Shown here: in pieces, positions 39,867-53,022 of the stretch
Layout of the letters: every line of letters starts with the position of its first letter
Numbering within the stretch: position 1 is the stretch's first letter
From: Lingula anatina
Lineage: Eukaryota > Brachiopoda > Lingulata > Lingulida > Lingulidae
Assembly (NCBI RefSeq): GCF_001039355.2
Contig: NW_019773981.1
Span: 359,595-421,594, forward strand
Direction: 5' to 3'
DNA length: 62,000 nucleotides
The notes under the pieces: model-generated
The model's input: the letters and a program-made list of their open reading frames with translations, nothing else
What the model was told of the DNA's origin: nothing
Databases searched by the model: none
Program-made: the position numbers and the translations under genes

Positions 39867-42800
39867 GTGAAACCGGGGCCAGGTTTATTGTCCACTTTGA
39901 CACCAGGTAAATCAGAAGTAAAAGTAGTTCTTAAGTGAGAAAATTCAGCCTCTTTTGTATTATAATGATAGTTAATGAATATTTTAAAATGGACTTCTGC
40001 AGGTGTGTAAAGGCCATGTGTTTCTGTCTAAATTCACGAATTATTCTAGATTAAAGAAGTTTTCTTTTGCTAAAGTTTTCCACTTTCTTTTTCTGGAAAC
40101 GGAACCTTTTGTTTTCTTTTGGTATCTTAAAGATAGGCCCAGTTTTCCACTTTCTTTTTCTGGAAACGGAACCTTGTCATTTAAGTAGTGAAGCACAGCA
40201 ACAGTGAATTAAATTTCAGTTCTAGCTCGTTCACCAAAAGCCGTTAGTCAGTTAGACGGTTTCAGCTAGACCGACTAAGACTCTTAGCCAACCTCGACTC
40301 AGGGACATGTTTTGTAAAGAACTTTCAAGTTAGGTCAATATATTTTTTTTCATTGTTTTTTTATAGACATTATTCAACAATTCAAGAACAAAAACGTACA
40401 ATCCCAATGGGCTTAGAAACTTATAGGCCTATATTAACTTAAATATTCAAAAGGGAAATGTCACCAACAAAAGTGATACTTTTTGTTTCCTGTCAGTGGG
40501 AACTCCCCAAAACGCCTCAATTCCAAGCAGACTGTTTCCATGCAAAATAAATTATTTATTGTGAAATAGATAGATTATTTATTGCGTCTTGTACAAAGTG
40601 GTGAAATATTGGAAAATTGCTTCTGTGGATATGAAATGTGTGTCACGAATCAGTGAAAAGCCATTGCATTCTGTTCAAAAACTTTTCCTTGGAACAAACA
40701 TTAATAAAATGAGTATTCTGGCATTTGTCGCGTGCTAGCAAAAAGTGATTGTTATGTAAACTGCGAAAACTCATAACCTGCGAGAGATATTATTGATATT
40801 TCTCCCGGAAAAAATAATAACATCAGAACCACTTGGGAAGGTGAGAGAACAATACGACCATCTAAAATCGACATGTTATCGTCTGTCACAAACTTGATTG
40901 GGATTTTTTGTAAAATATTCATGAAGATTAGATCCCTGCTGTTGCAGACTCATGGTGACTGTTTCGCCTAATTTTCACCTAGACTTGCTCACAACTGAAG
41001 GTGTGTATTATCTGTCATCGCTCTGTTGAACAATGTGAGCGAATTAAAAAGCAAACCCAAGATGTTAACCGCGATGTCACAGACCCTACTTCGTGTTGTT
41101 GCTCCGCGGTTGTGATTGCTAATATCGTCTTGTATTTGTAAACATTTACGAACAAATCTGACATTAGACGAAACCGTCAACAGGGTTATAAAGAACAGGG
41201 ATTACTATTCATGGATGTTTTTCAAAATAAAACATATCAAACAAAACTGTTATCACGCTTAACTAGGGTTTGTTTTTCTTCCTTAATTACTTCGATCTCT
41301 ATCAAGATATGACAGCTAGGTAATTAGAATAAGTAATTAAAATTGTATACAGCATGCTAAGCAAAACTGAGCAGGCACAATTTGGGAAATAGTTGATTCT
41401 TTTATCTCTTAACCACATTCAAAATACCCCCTAAATATTCAACAATGTGAACTTAATAAGATATTCATTTGCTTCAGGCAATGAAGAAGGTGCATTCAAG
41501 AATGTTTTAAACCACGTTGCCGAACAGTTCAGCGAGTGAGTATATGTAACGACACATGTCTGTTTGGTTTTGTACATGTAAATGAATAGGCGGAAATATA
41601 TATTATGGTGTCATTATATTACCTTTAACCCTAAAATTGTTAACGTGAGTATAGTAATCTGAATGTGTAACTCCATCGTGTTTACAAATGTGATTACTTA
41701 TAAATAGTTTCACCAAGCTTGTTAAATGCCGTCCGTCTTTCATTTGCAGGGCACTTAAAGTAGACGAGTTTAGAACGGAGGTGAACAAGAGACTTAATAC
41801 ATTGGAAAGTAGGATTGAAAGTAAGTATTTTAAATGGTGAATAGCTCAAATGGAAGATACACCATCTTTTGTAATCAAAATGGGAGATCATTTGGCCTGC
41901 TGCCCTTCATCTGATTTGATGTTCTGTATAATGTACTTAATTGTACTATACCAGTAATAGCCGGATATGGATTTGTTTTAGGACTTTTATTTCTCAGCTT
42001 TGTTTTTACTAAATACAGTTTGTTTTAATATTTGATACAGCAGCAGTTTAAATATATGCAAAAGATGGTTCAAAGTGGCTCTCAATGACGAAACTAGCGA
42101 ATAATGCATTCAGCTTCAACCAAAATTTATGAATGAAGGAAGTAAAGCAATTTGAATAACAACATGGAATGAAAACATTCACGGTTCAGGAGTATCTCTT
42201 GCCAAATGCTTTTAATAGTAAATCTTTGTCGTTCCAACCGTTGGGCATCCGTCAGTTATTTAATTGAGCAGTGTATTGCCGGTTCTCGCCTGATAATAAT
42301 GCCTTAATTTAAACAAGGACGTTTATTACACATCATTGATTTAAATCACCAAATTGCATATTGCATTCGCTTTCACATGTATGTGATTAATTGAGGCAAG
42401 GTATTAACTGCGCCCCGTGACAATATACACTCATATGCTGCTCTTTGAAAATTGGCGTCATTGCCGTATCATAATTATCAACGCCTCGCAATAACATTGC
42501 ATTGTTACTATGGTTTCACTGTCGTTATTATTTAAATACCATTTGATTAGTGCAGCATCTATTAATTCATAAGATTCATAATATAAGGATAACATGAAAA
42601 TCACAACAAAATTTAGCTTGATGCATTAGTACATATGACCTGCCAACACCCCCTCCCAATGTGTTTTACAATATCATCATTGTCGCTATATCGATTGCAC
42701 AAGCAAAGGACAGCAACAGTACGGTTGATAAAAGGGACAGCATTGGATCATGAATTACTCTTACTTCTTAAGATTTATTCTTTGCAACGGCCTCACAGCG

Positions 42801-44749
42801 TTATATTAGATTTGTGCGAAACGTCCTCTTCCTCATATTGTGAAGCAACTCGTACATACTTGTGTACAATCGTATTGCAAATTTGATTGTTGTTGATTCG
42901 TATGTCTGTTGTTTATTACCGACTTGTTTATTACTTGTCTGGCGACGTCATCGTTCTTGATAATCTATGTATGTTGTAAGTGTATCCTACATTTACTACT
43001 TATGTTCAAAGGCGTGATGCGACGAGTTCGAATAAGAGTGGATATTCCAAGAATAGGTTAATATTAATTCTGGAGATATTGTCTCGTCGTTGCAGAGGAG
43101 TTGGCGATTCTTTGATTTACATTGATGATTCATCACGAATTATACATTGTCTACAAATGTTTTGGTTAAACCGTTTTCTACTGCGTAAAGATATGTATAA
43201 GAGTAAACTAATTTTTTCCGGGGGCGTCTCGATAGTCCGAAGGTTCATTGGTCTGAAGGCTCATTGGTCCGAAAAATAGTAGCATTTTCATCGGTTTTTT
43301 AATCAAGGGTTCATTGCTCCGAAGGTTCTATATTGAGTGAACATTCGGACCAATGAACCTTCGGATTATTTCACTTTCGGACTATTGCTACGGCCCCATT
43401 TTTCCTATATAAAACGTATGTTTTTTAGAATTATATTTAACTGCTTCATTAGTGATCTTTTTTGTTTTTTTTTATTTTTTGAAAAATAACATTTGAAAGT
43501 TTGTTCAAGGGGATGAGGCAGTTGTATCTCAACTTTATAGGTATATTTAGATATATTCCGATGTTATATTTATATTCCAAACTCGTTTAAGACCAGCTGG
43601 TACAATAACCAAGGGGTGAAGATGATATAGCGATCTACAGTTTCTTGTGTTGTCTACATCAGTTATACACTGACTAAATCGTTTGACTAATTTTTCTTTT
43701 CCAGAAGACAATCAACGCGGGGTGGAGATCGAAAAGTGCAGGAAGGACATTTCCGATATTCGGAACCAGATATTCGAAGCACAAACAAAAATTGTCGACT
43801 ACAACCACATGAGGTAGATTAAATTATATTATTTATAAAAAGATTAATTTTTAATATAATATTTTTTTTATGATAGGAGAGAGCCTAATTTTTCTTGATT
43901 GACGTACAAGTCTGTTTTTCAAAATATACCCTAGTCGATACCGGTTTTCTCTAAACCTGCTGGGAATCATGAAGTGCTAACCCATTTAAAGCTTTGTGGT
44001 AACATAAAGAATTATATATTTATAAAAAATATGCTCTATTAATTATTTTTAAAGATTTAATGCATATATGTATATTATTTAATGCAGTTTTGGATAAGTT
44101 TATTTGGTTTATTTGGCTATACCTGCATGTTTGTATCTAGCTCACTCAATTCCTCTCCTAGACTGGAATATATATACATATATAATTTTTCAGACAAAAA
44201 TAAACAATCTGTACATCTGCATTAATACGTGAAACAACATTCTGAATATGCCTAGCTGACACAATAATCTTTTTGAAACAAAGCGTACCCTTCTGAAACA
44301 TTCCCTATGTGGGAAATAATTTTTTTTTATTGTATTACTTTCCACTAGCCAGACTACAATAAATCTGTCATGCATACTCCTCATCCCTGTGCTTACCGTG
44401 TTTAATTTGACCAAGTGAAGGAAGTGCCATGCCCCCCTCCCACCATACACTAACCCAAGATTATAACCTAAAACATACCAGCGTTCCATCCAATCATTGC
44501 ACGTGCCAGCACATTATCTTCCCGTTTGTTCCCCATCTTTATGAATAACAAAACACCGATGTCTTTTAACTTGAAGCTTTTAAGCTACACGTGTTATTTC
44601 ACAGGACACGCAGACCCTTCACCCAAATACCAGCGGTGAATGCAACATCTTACACACCTCATTTACCTGCATATTCCATTCTAATAAGAATGATAAGCTT
44701 AACAAACTAAGTTGAACGCTACATGTCGCAAATAAACCACTCCCAACAC

Positions 44750-44791
<42 letters not shown>

Positions 44792-47700
44792 ACACTTCTC
44801 ATCTAAACACAGTACCCGTTGTTTCCTTGAACCACATAAAGGTTTATTAATTTTTACCTGCAACGTTACCCAAGTAATTCATTATTTACTAACAACTGGT
44901 GGATCCAGGATACCAAGGAGGGGGCGGGGCAGGGTTTTAAAGCCCCATCCCACAAAGCAGTTTAAAATACATAGTGAATGCAATATGCTTTCACGGGCCT
45001 GCAGAGCATTTTGTGTCCTTTCTCGTGTTTTTGACTAGACGGGAAAGATTAACAACCCACTTCCAAAAGAGCAACTATATCCCCGCCTCTCTCTCTGGAT
45101 TCACTTATATACTAAATAAAATTGCTACCCTTCAGTACTCACGCATGCTTTTTGTAACGTGGTCCTGTTACAGACCCAACTACTTTCAAGGCAAATCAAC
45201 AGATCGTTTCTATGCAAGCAGCTCAACAGATGAACATAAGATCGTGATGAAGAGGGATATTCCGAAATATCCCAAGGTACCGTAAGGGGTATTCCGTGAC
45301 GTCATGTATTCTTGTGGTTCATTTGTGACCCATGCCTGCGATTTCCGTGACGTCATATTTTACTGAAGTGACGTCATTTATGCTATGATGTCAGGTTATC
45401 TTGCGGAACGTTTGTGACCAATGACTGCATTTATGTTTGCCTTATATGTCAGTGGTGTGACGTCATGTTTTCGTGATAGTTTTTTATCAACTGCAGGTTT
45501 CTGCTTTCATTGTATGTGATCAGTGACTAATGGACAGTTCTTTTTTTTTCGTCTGTACCAATTTTTCACATCTGTGTGTAGCGTGCATGTATATATTTGA
45601 AAGACGTTGCTGAAATTTTCTCTAGTTTTTCTATGCATGTTTGCCATAATTTACTAGGAGATGACACAGAAGGGAAATATATGCACTGACTGATTTCTGA
45701 TCTTTCCTGCACATACGTCATGTCATGCTTATGACCGTCATAAGTGATGTGGTCTTCTGTACCAGGAGCAATGGCCGCCAGGGTTATTGATTATTTCCAA
45801 TATGACAGATAATTATGGACTTTTTTAAAAATAAATATGTTTTGTCAAGGACCTAGTTTACAAGACCCTGGGTTCCATCTAAAATACATGGCATTTCCTC
45901 ATCAATTTCAATCTTTGACAAATTTAATAACTGGAACTGCACGTTGATATCTTTCGTAGATTACAGAGAGTGTTATCTTCCTGCACATTAAATCTGAGTA
46001 TTGATCTTGGCAGAGGCGTCAAAACTGATACTTTTTCCAGAAACATCCCATAGGATTGCACTGGTACAGAAAACATCACATATGAGCAGACAAATAGCAA
46101 CCGGCAACTGATTATCTGATGAAAACCTAAGTCCTTGCGAATATCAATTGGATATTTCCCGTCTGGGATCTAGTCTCATGTAAATTATTAAAACATGAAA
46201 GCAAAGAAATAAATATTCTGTTTTTTTCTGCATCTTTTCTGTTATTTCTTCACTGAAACCAGAGGTCAGCAACGTTTTGTATCCTCTTTTATATCTTTTC
46301 ATTAAAACGTATGCGTATTTATTGTTTTTGTTTACCGTCGAGAAATGCATTGGTGACAGACTCCTGGCTTCATGTTACTTTCTGTGTTATGCTTTTGTGC
46401 TGGCGCTCGCTGTATCTTTTATATGTCGAAACTTGCTGTTTCCCGTAATTGCCTTGACACGTACCTTTTGTTCGATGTTGTGATTGAATAATTGCAAATT
46501 TCAAGTAGCCTGACTGCCAAGCCAATTCATATTATTCTACATTCGCATCTTATTTGCTTGTAGTATGAAAAGTGATAAATTGCGTCCCCGAAAATCCATC
46601 CCCAAATTTCAAAAGGTAAAGGTGGCAAACATTTATATGTTTTGCATGGTGTGCGTTTATTTATTTATTTTTTCTTTTAGAAAAGTACGATGTTTTAGTA
46701 GGTCTTAAATGACATTGTCAGGTTTCATTTTCATATTTTGAATAGTTTTATACGTAAAAGGTGGCGGTGTTAACACCTTTTTAATCATCTTTACGTTGAA
46801 GCACGTTTAATTTTCATGTTATCTGTTGTCTCAGATATTCAGTTATTATTCGGTATGAAATAACCCATTGTATCTTTTAAATAAAGAAAGTTTTATCGCA
46901 GCTAGTACTTTCGAACGAACATAATTTGCTTTTCTTCAGAAAATTTCCTGTTTGAGCTCGATTGAATGGGGCATGCCTGAAAAATAAATATAACCACGTT
47001 ATAAGATATATAAGATAATTAAGATAACCTTTAAAATGGATCTCAATAATGAACGTACAATATACATATTCCATTCCCTGGATGAACGCGGGAAACGATA
47101 TTGAAAAACAGATTCGACAAGAGTTATATGATATTTTCCTGAGCAAGCTTCCTAATTGGAAGGCAATAAACGGTGCCTGGGAATAGTCAATATTTGCACT
47201 TAAATCTCATAATCCGAAAACCCCTTTTTTCAGCCTAGCATGATTTTATACAATGTATGTCATTTAAATGTGTTTACCTATAGGTAAAGTTATCAGTACA
47301 GTACTACACCAGAACATCGAGCAAGTTATTCATATTTAATGCTTAATGTAACCTGAACTATCGGTAAAATATCAATGTTTCTATTTTTAAGAAAAATTGA
47401 GATTTTTCCACTTCCTTCGTAAATATAAATATATATATAATTATGTAATATTATCGTACGAGTGCTTTGGTTATGGTATGTATAAGCTTATCATTTTTTG
47501 TTAAATTTCTATTCCAGTACACTCTATCAGAGGAGACAGTGGCTTACCTTAAGCAGCCAACGTTTGACATTTGGCACTGGGAACCAAACGAGGTATAGTC
47601 AAACGTCGAGAGGGATGTTCATGATTTCTTATTGTCATTTAATTATCTGTACTGTGAATACTTTTCATTTTGCATTCACAATGGTGAAAGTTGAATGCCG

Positions 47701-48417
47701 TGAACATGTATCTCAAAGCGGAAGCTCATGGCATTTACAGTTGCTGTGTGTGATATTTCAATGATATTTACATATTTTACGTCGTGATTCTATTTAACCA
47801 AAACGTCTTACATATCTATAGATTGACGATATCAAACCATCATTTGTCTGGGTATATCCTAGCAGATTATAAATAAACCAACGGATGTTACTTGTTTTTA
47901 TCAGAAATGATCTCAGTTGAAAGTTGTACCGCGCAATGTTCTTATTATAAACGCTAATGTGTTGGTCGGAAATCGGTAATTAGGTAAAAGGAGCTGCAGT
48001 TCACTATAATGTTACAGAATGAGTCAGAGTTTGTTTAAAAAATAAGAGACCTGGATATGTGTTCTTTGTTAGTCAAAAGATGACTAAAGATGTTCTTGCA
48101 AATGCTCGTGAATTGAATTTTCTTTTAAATGTTGATTTATTGAGCTACACATCCATTAACAAACATCCCAACATTGTTTGCATTGTACTTTGCAATTGTG
48201 ACGTTTATAAATTGCATGCTAATATTAATTTTAAATGTTGAATTCCTAGCTATCGAGTGTCACATGTCCACGGCTTCTTTGGTAAACATCTTGCGTTTTG
48301 TATTTTCAGATGTTGAGTTTATTGGAGCATATGTACCACGAGTTGGATATTGTTCATGAGTTCAATATAAACCCAGTGAACCTTAAGAGATGGCTGGTAG
48401 GTATCTGGCCCCAGTTT

Positions 48418-48451
<34 letters not shown>

Positions 48452-51400
48452 TCCCTGGCTTAGTTGACTAGGATGTCCATGAGAGAGCTGTGTCCCTGTG
48501 ACCTCATAAACTTGGTAATTTAGTTCTTAGCCAGGGAACTTGCGTTACTTTTGAAGACAATATATATTCTTTTCTTTGAAATAGTTTTGTCGCGTTAAAA
48601 TAGGCTATATTTCAATGGTCTTGGATCCCAAACGCTCCCCAGCAATACTCCACGCCACCTATTCGACTAGGACGGACAAGGGTTAGCTCAATAAAGATTT
48701 ATGTAGAGACCACGCCCAAACCAAGATAAGGCTTCCTCAGTGATCCAGAGAGACCCATTGGCATCCCCCTACTCCCCTCATTTTAGTTTGCTTGCGTTTT
48801 TTTATTTTTATTTTTTTATTTTTTTATTTTTTTGTGCTTGTGGTTGTGTGCTTTGGGGGTGTAGTTCCAGAGACTACCTTTACATCTGGCCCATGTGTTT
48901 TACACGTCTGAGTTACACGTGCGAGTTACACGTGGAGCATTGTGCCAAAACCAGACCCTATTTACAAATTCGAACGAAGCTTTGGAAGCTATCGTCTTTA
49001 TAACCTGTTGCTTTTAAATCTGATTTCATATCTGAAGCTTATGCAATATGTCAATGAAAATGTGCGACATTGATATACAAATCGAACACGGCTCATCCAA
49101 AATTTACGTTTAAAACAGCTGTGCTAGCATATTGGTTTTACTTCGTACCAAGCGCTTGGCAAACGCGATCTCCAATCTTCATGATGAAAATATGGAAAGA
49201 TAATATATTTGATGCATTGTTCAGTTCATTAGCATTGTTCTGTTGCACATTGTCAACTGACCTTTCACTGGCATTCATCAATTTATTCTAAAGTGAATGG
49301 AATCGATATTCATACTTCTTGTTGATTGTTAGAGCTCTTCATAACATCGATGTTATTAAGCTTGCACTTACCTTCCAGCTGTGTATCCAGGAAAACTACA
49401 GGAATAATCCATTCCACAATTTCCGTCACTGCTTCTGTGTCACTCAGATGATGTATGGGATGATTCACATATGTGAACTATGGGAAACCCTGACCAAGGA
49501 AGACTTGGGTATCCTGATAACGGCCTGCATATGCCATGATTTAGACCACCCGGGCTACAATAACACGTATGCAAATATACATTTCAGGCCTGTAGCCAGC
49601 AATTTAAAAAGGGGGGTTCTTTTCTGAAAAAGTGGATCTTTTTCCATAAAAACTTCATGTACCTAGATCAAATTTTACCCAGAATGGACCTTTTCCCAGC
49701 AAAAGAGGCGGTTCTTTCGAACCCCACGAACCCCCCTGTCTACGGGCCTGCATTTGTCTGCGATATAAATATACTTTGGGAGTGGCTGGTCCAAGCTCGT
49801 GAAGCATTGTACATGTATCACAAGTTTCTTAACGTTCATAAAATCTACTTGGGTAGACATTCGTTTAGCAGTATTGACAATAGAAAAGGGAATCCAATAA
49901 CAAATGTTCCAGCATAATACATGTTGCGGTGCAAGATGAAGAAATAAATTTGTGAAACGGTCGTCTTATTATTGGTCGTTAGCTTTTGTCTGCTATATGG
50001 TTGTGCGTTTTTCTTCCGGTTGATTGTGCTTTATGGAATATATAAACATCAAGTAAAACTTAACTCTTCCGTACCAGTGTATTTTCATGTATCAATTTTA
50101 TTGACCACACAACAGGGATGGATTACCTGAAAAAAAATTATTGATAGTCAGCATATCACATTCAGCAATTCCGTTTTTTGCCTGTATTAATGTTTCAAAA
50201 AACCAATACTTTATTTCATTTAAAATAGCTACCAGATCAATGCAAGAACAGACTTGGCGATACTCTACAACGACATATCCCCACTAGAAAACCACCACTG
50301 CGCCGTGGCGTTCCAGATTCTAAACAATCCAGAGTGCAACATATTTGGTAATGTGGACAAAGACACTTTCAAAAGGATAAGAGCGGTACGTTATGATAAT
50401 ATTAAATAATTAATTAGGGAATAGTTCTTTATTATTTCACTAAAAAACGGGCTTCTATTTTTAACTAAATTTAACACTATAAGGTAAATGAGTCTGGAGA
50501 TTATAATCTTTTCAGGTTAACTTACTCATACAGTATTTGCACAAGTGGTGGTGTGCACGAAATCATTACATTCCTGGTTTAACCCAAAATCAAACGAGCA
50601 TACCTCAAATTTTATTGGAATCCTGTTTTGATATTAAATCCCATGAATAAGTAATCGTGTATTTTGTTTTCTGAGACTCGATCTCATTAGATCTCATTAT
50701 AATACGTCATCTATGAACATAAATGAACGGAAAATTAATTGTAAACAAGAAAAACAAATGCCATTAGCACGGCAGCATACAATGTAGTCGGCATCTTGTT
50801 ATACATTTTAGAACATCACAATGCTGATTCTTGGCACAGATATGGCAAGACACGGAGAAGTCATGGATAAGTTCAAGAGGACACTCACTGACTTTGACTA
50901 TAACAATAAGGAACATTTAGACTTGGTATGTCACGTCATACGGTCTTCATTATCCTGGCCTTCTCAGTAACACACACACAAACACACACACACACACACA
51001 CACACGAGCGCAAGCACGCGTACTATTATATATGAAATGACAAAATAGTACAGATATATGTAAGAATAACTTTCGGTTCCTCAAGCCATTTCTGTTCGTC
51101 AAGTACTTGTAAGTTGCAATTTAATATTGGTCTTTAAACCAAGTTGTCAACACAATTGTCGCGTCCCAACTAACGCAATCGTCTTGGTTGCAGTTGAAGA
51201 TGGTGCTGGTTAAATGCTGCGACATATCAAATGAAGTCCGCCCAGCAGAAGTTTCCGAACCATGGGTAGATTGCCTGCTTGAAGAGTACTTTAATCAGGT
51301 ATACCAGTCGATAAATCACAGATTGGTTCACTTAAAAGTCATAAGATTTTAGTGATGAATTAATTAATATTAAATATTAGGCCAATAGTTGTCTTGGCAG

Positions 51401-52414
51401 AGGTCTGCTCTCTTTGAATGATTTCTTAGTCACTGTCATCGGTAACGTAGTGTTTTATTTGTAATTATCATAACAATCTTGATTTATGTCTAGTCTGACC
51501 GGGAAAAATTGGAGGGATTGCCAGTGGCCCCGTTTATGGATAGGGAGAAGGTGACAAAACCGACCGCCCAGATTGGCTTCATTAAGTTCGTGCTTATTCC
51601 TATGTTTGAGACAGTTGCCAAGGTAACGAACGCTGTCGGTAATTGGGTTGATCTGTTTCTCAGGCCGTGTATCTGATGTTTATCAAACGGCGCCTTTAAG
51701 GTTTGCATATGGATTAATAAATAAGTTTTCTTGTCTTGGATTTTATCGCATTTAAACAGAATGTGTCTCTTTGCTGGTGTATATGTGCTTATTTGTATGT
51801 ACGAGCGTTTGCGTGTGTGTGCGTGCATGTGTGTGTGTGTCGCTTAAGTACCAAAACTGCAGAGACAAGCCATACCGCTGCCTTATTCTTAAGAAGAGTG
51901 ACCTAAATAATTGGACAACAATCTTGAAAATAATCAGCATTTTTATTTGTTTCAGCTTTTCCCTATAGTGGATACTATAATGGTCGAGAAGCTTCGGATG
52001 GCACGAGATCATTACGAGGAAATGAAGCTAATGGATGAGGCACTGAAAGAGGTAAAAATACATTGATGTATATTGCATGATGTAAAAAGAATAACCTTAT
52101 TTAAAGCCACAGGCTAGTGCAGAGAGCTTAACAGAATTTGTTAAATAATGTCTGCCCTCTGCCCAATACCCGAAATGCAAATAGCTCTTTGAAGTGACAC
52201 ATCCCCTTGTTTATCCATGGCTTGTATTTTGTCAATTTGCGATCCTTTCTTGTCATACCATTGTAGCTCTTTCTGTTTTATGTGTTATTCTTTTTTATTA
52301 ATTGTTCTTCGTCTGTTTTAGTTTCAACTTACATATTATGTTAACTCAAAACTTGTTCTCGCATCATAAAATAGCGTATCTCTTGTTGATTTTTAGAAAG
52401 CCAAAGTAACATAA
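34751..52414 (+). CDS. PDE9A: cGMP-specific 3',5'-cyclic phosphodiesterase 9A, complete
   Basis: This enzyme hydrolyses cGMP to 5'-GMP. Exons are 34751-34819, 38224-38294, 38900-38977, 39548-39594, 41478-41535, 41750-41820, 43705-43813, 45174-45276, 47518-47592, 48310-48396, 49379-49566, 50229-50385, 50812-50925, 51194-51298, 51494-51622, 51956-52051 and 52397-52414. All have GT-AG borders and compatible phases, giving 524 aa plus TAA. The start MGNGGS fits the N-myristoylation pattern (Gly2, Ser6). Residues about 110-185 include helical, charged sequence. The catalytic domain begins near 205. His269 and His273 (FHNFRHC), His309-Asp310 (CHDLDHPG), Asp419 (KCCDIS), Gln470 and Phe473 (AQIGF) match the general-acid, metal-binding and purine-clamp residues of human PDE9A at a constant offset of 17 from PDE9A2 numbering. 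The enzyme should be active. Introns hold five or more short mobile elements. Confidence 0.96.
35071..35178. repeat. Direct duplication of 54 bp in PDE9A intron 1
   Basis: TTTAAAGAGATAGTAAATG begins at 35071 and again at 35125. CTCAAYTGTTTTGGGAACCT and AGCAMCAGAAGG follow in both copies. Confidence 0.88.
38996..39144. mobile_element. Complete MITE-like element, GCCTCCGTAACTCGAAAGC ends, PDE9A intron 3
   Basis: The left end GCCTCCGTAACTCGAAAGCA and the right end read in reverse (GCCTTCGTAACACGAAAGCA) agree over 33 bp with two differences, continuing through CGCGAATTGCGA. The length is about 149 bp with no coding capacity. The left half recurs at 22683-22745. The left end is 18 bp downstream of the exon 3 donor. 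Confidence 0.82.
39683..39881. mobile_element. Inverted-repeat element, TGGCCCCGGTTTCA type, PDE9A intron 4
   Basis: The right end TTTTGTGAAACCGGGGCCA is preceded by a T tract and by TAGCCAGGGAACCTGACTTA. The left end is its degraded inverse (TGCCAGTTTTTCAAAAAACT then AGTTCCTCGGCTTAGTTGAC). A second copy at 48406 shares the core GGCTTAGTTGACTAGG and TTGGTAATTTAGTTCTTAGC. Arms pair around a centre of about 100 bp. Confidence 0.75.
40074..40175. repeat. Direct repeat, 35 bp, 67-bp period, PDE9A intron 4
   Basis: AGTTTTCCACTTTCTTTTTC followed by TGGAAACGGAACCTT occurs exactly at 40074-40108 and at 40141-40175. Confidence 0.9.
43220..43398. mobile_element. Inverted-repeat element built of TTCATTGGTCCGAA words, PDE9A intron 6
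   Basis: The left end GGGGCGTCTCGATAGTCCGA and the right end TCGGACTATTGCTACGGCCC are inverted. The words GGTTCATTGGTCTGAA, GGCTCATTGGTCCGAA and GGTTCATTGCTCCGAA follow on the left, and the reverse TTCGGACCAATGAACC lies on the right. The length is about 179 bp and it is non-coding. Confidence 0.8.
44746..44786. repeat. (CA)n microsatellite, PDE9A intron 7
   Basis: About 20 CA units with one CG interruption. A similar tract lies at about 50968-51004 in intron 13. Confidence 0.93.
45297..45465. promoter_or_regulatory. Cluster of four perfect CRE palindromes (TGACGTCA), PDE9A intron 8
   Basis: The 8-bp palindrome TGACGTCA occurs at 45297-45304, 45348-45355, 45369-45376 and 45458-45465. It is preceded by G in every case and followed by T, and the first two share CCGTGACGTCAT. 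The word is the consensus for CREB/ATF factors. The cluster begins 21 bp after exon 8. Part of it looks like a decayed tandem duplication (GTGACC words lie between), so the sites may have spread by duplication. Regulatory function is inferred only. Confidence 0.45.
48406..48560. mobile_element. Second TGGCCCC(A/G)GTTTCA element, PDE9A intron 10
   Basis: It begins TGGCCCCAGTTTCA, then a long poly-A, then CCTGGCTTAGTTGACTAGG and TTGGTAATTTAGTTCTTAGC as in the copy at 39683. The right end is less clear and the boundary near 48560 is approximate. It starts 9 bp after the exon 10 donor. Confidence 0.72.
48790..48832. repeat. T-rich low-complexity tract (TTTTTTATT)n
   Basis: A short AT-only run in PDE9A intron 10. 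It produces a spurious Phe-rich frame. Confidence 0.85.
49585..49750. mobile_element. CAGGCCCGTAGCC-family element, 166 bp, PDE9A intron 11
   Basis: The ends are CAGGCCTGTAGCCAGC and TCTACGGGCCTG, inverted, with a perfect 5-bp duplication CATTT on both sides (49580-49584 and 49751-49755). In reverse orientation its sequence matches the outer left part (GGGTTCGAAAGAACCGCC) and the outer right part (AATTTTGATCTAGGTACA; TTTCAGAAAAGAACCCCCC) of the 908-bp element at 28174. It is therefore an internal-deletion form. It starts 18 bp after the exon 11 donor and extends the apparent open frame of that exon past the splice site. Confidence 0.88.
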
Positions 52415-53022
52415 GAGGTCGGATTCACTAACGGAGAACCACAAAACATCTCACCAAATGATTCTGGCAACAAAAACTATTGTCTGTGCGTCGTTTATTT
52501 TTTTTTCGCATTTCGTATTGCAATAGGGATTCACTCACTCCTGATATTAAAGGGATTTCCTAGCGTACTTGGAGCATATTTGCGCCCTTGTATTCTTTTG
52601 GTTTAACAATCTCTGCCATGTTTATGGAGAAACATCTGTATGGCTTAATAATTCCCCATTGACCTGGAGTAAAAATATGGAAAATGAATAAGAACTTAAA
52701 TATACTATTTACTGAAGTCCCCCGATGTTCAGAATTATGTTTTACACTAGAAATGTATTGATCTTAATGTGACGTATCTTTGGTGCTGAGTACAAACAAT
52801 TTAGTCAAGAACTGCTATGTCAGAATTCAGCGATTTGAGATTTTGTAATGCACCTAATGTTTCTGAAAAAAAAAAAACACTGATTAAATTATGTGTGGCG
52901 CACCTGATTGCTGAAATAAGGTATTCAGTACATGTTATGATATCTGCCAAGGGAATGTATTTCCTGAATCCAACAAGTTTCGTTTAAACTCATACTACTA
53001 ACACGTTTTCCTGGCTGGACAG

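Noticed and set aside
44190-44489. 99-aa minus-strand frame inside PDE9A intron 7
   Set aside because: It has no recognisable domain and no supporting splice or start context; a repeat-derived frame is more likely.
49567-49750. Continuation of the PDE9A exon 11 frame
   Set aside because: The frame runs past the splice donor into a mobile element; the family sequence resumes precisely at 50229.
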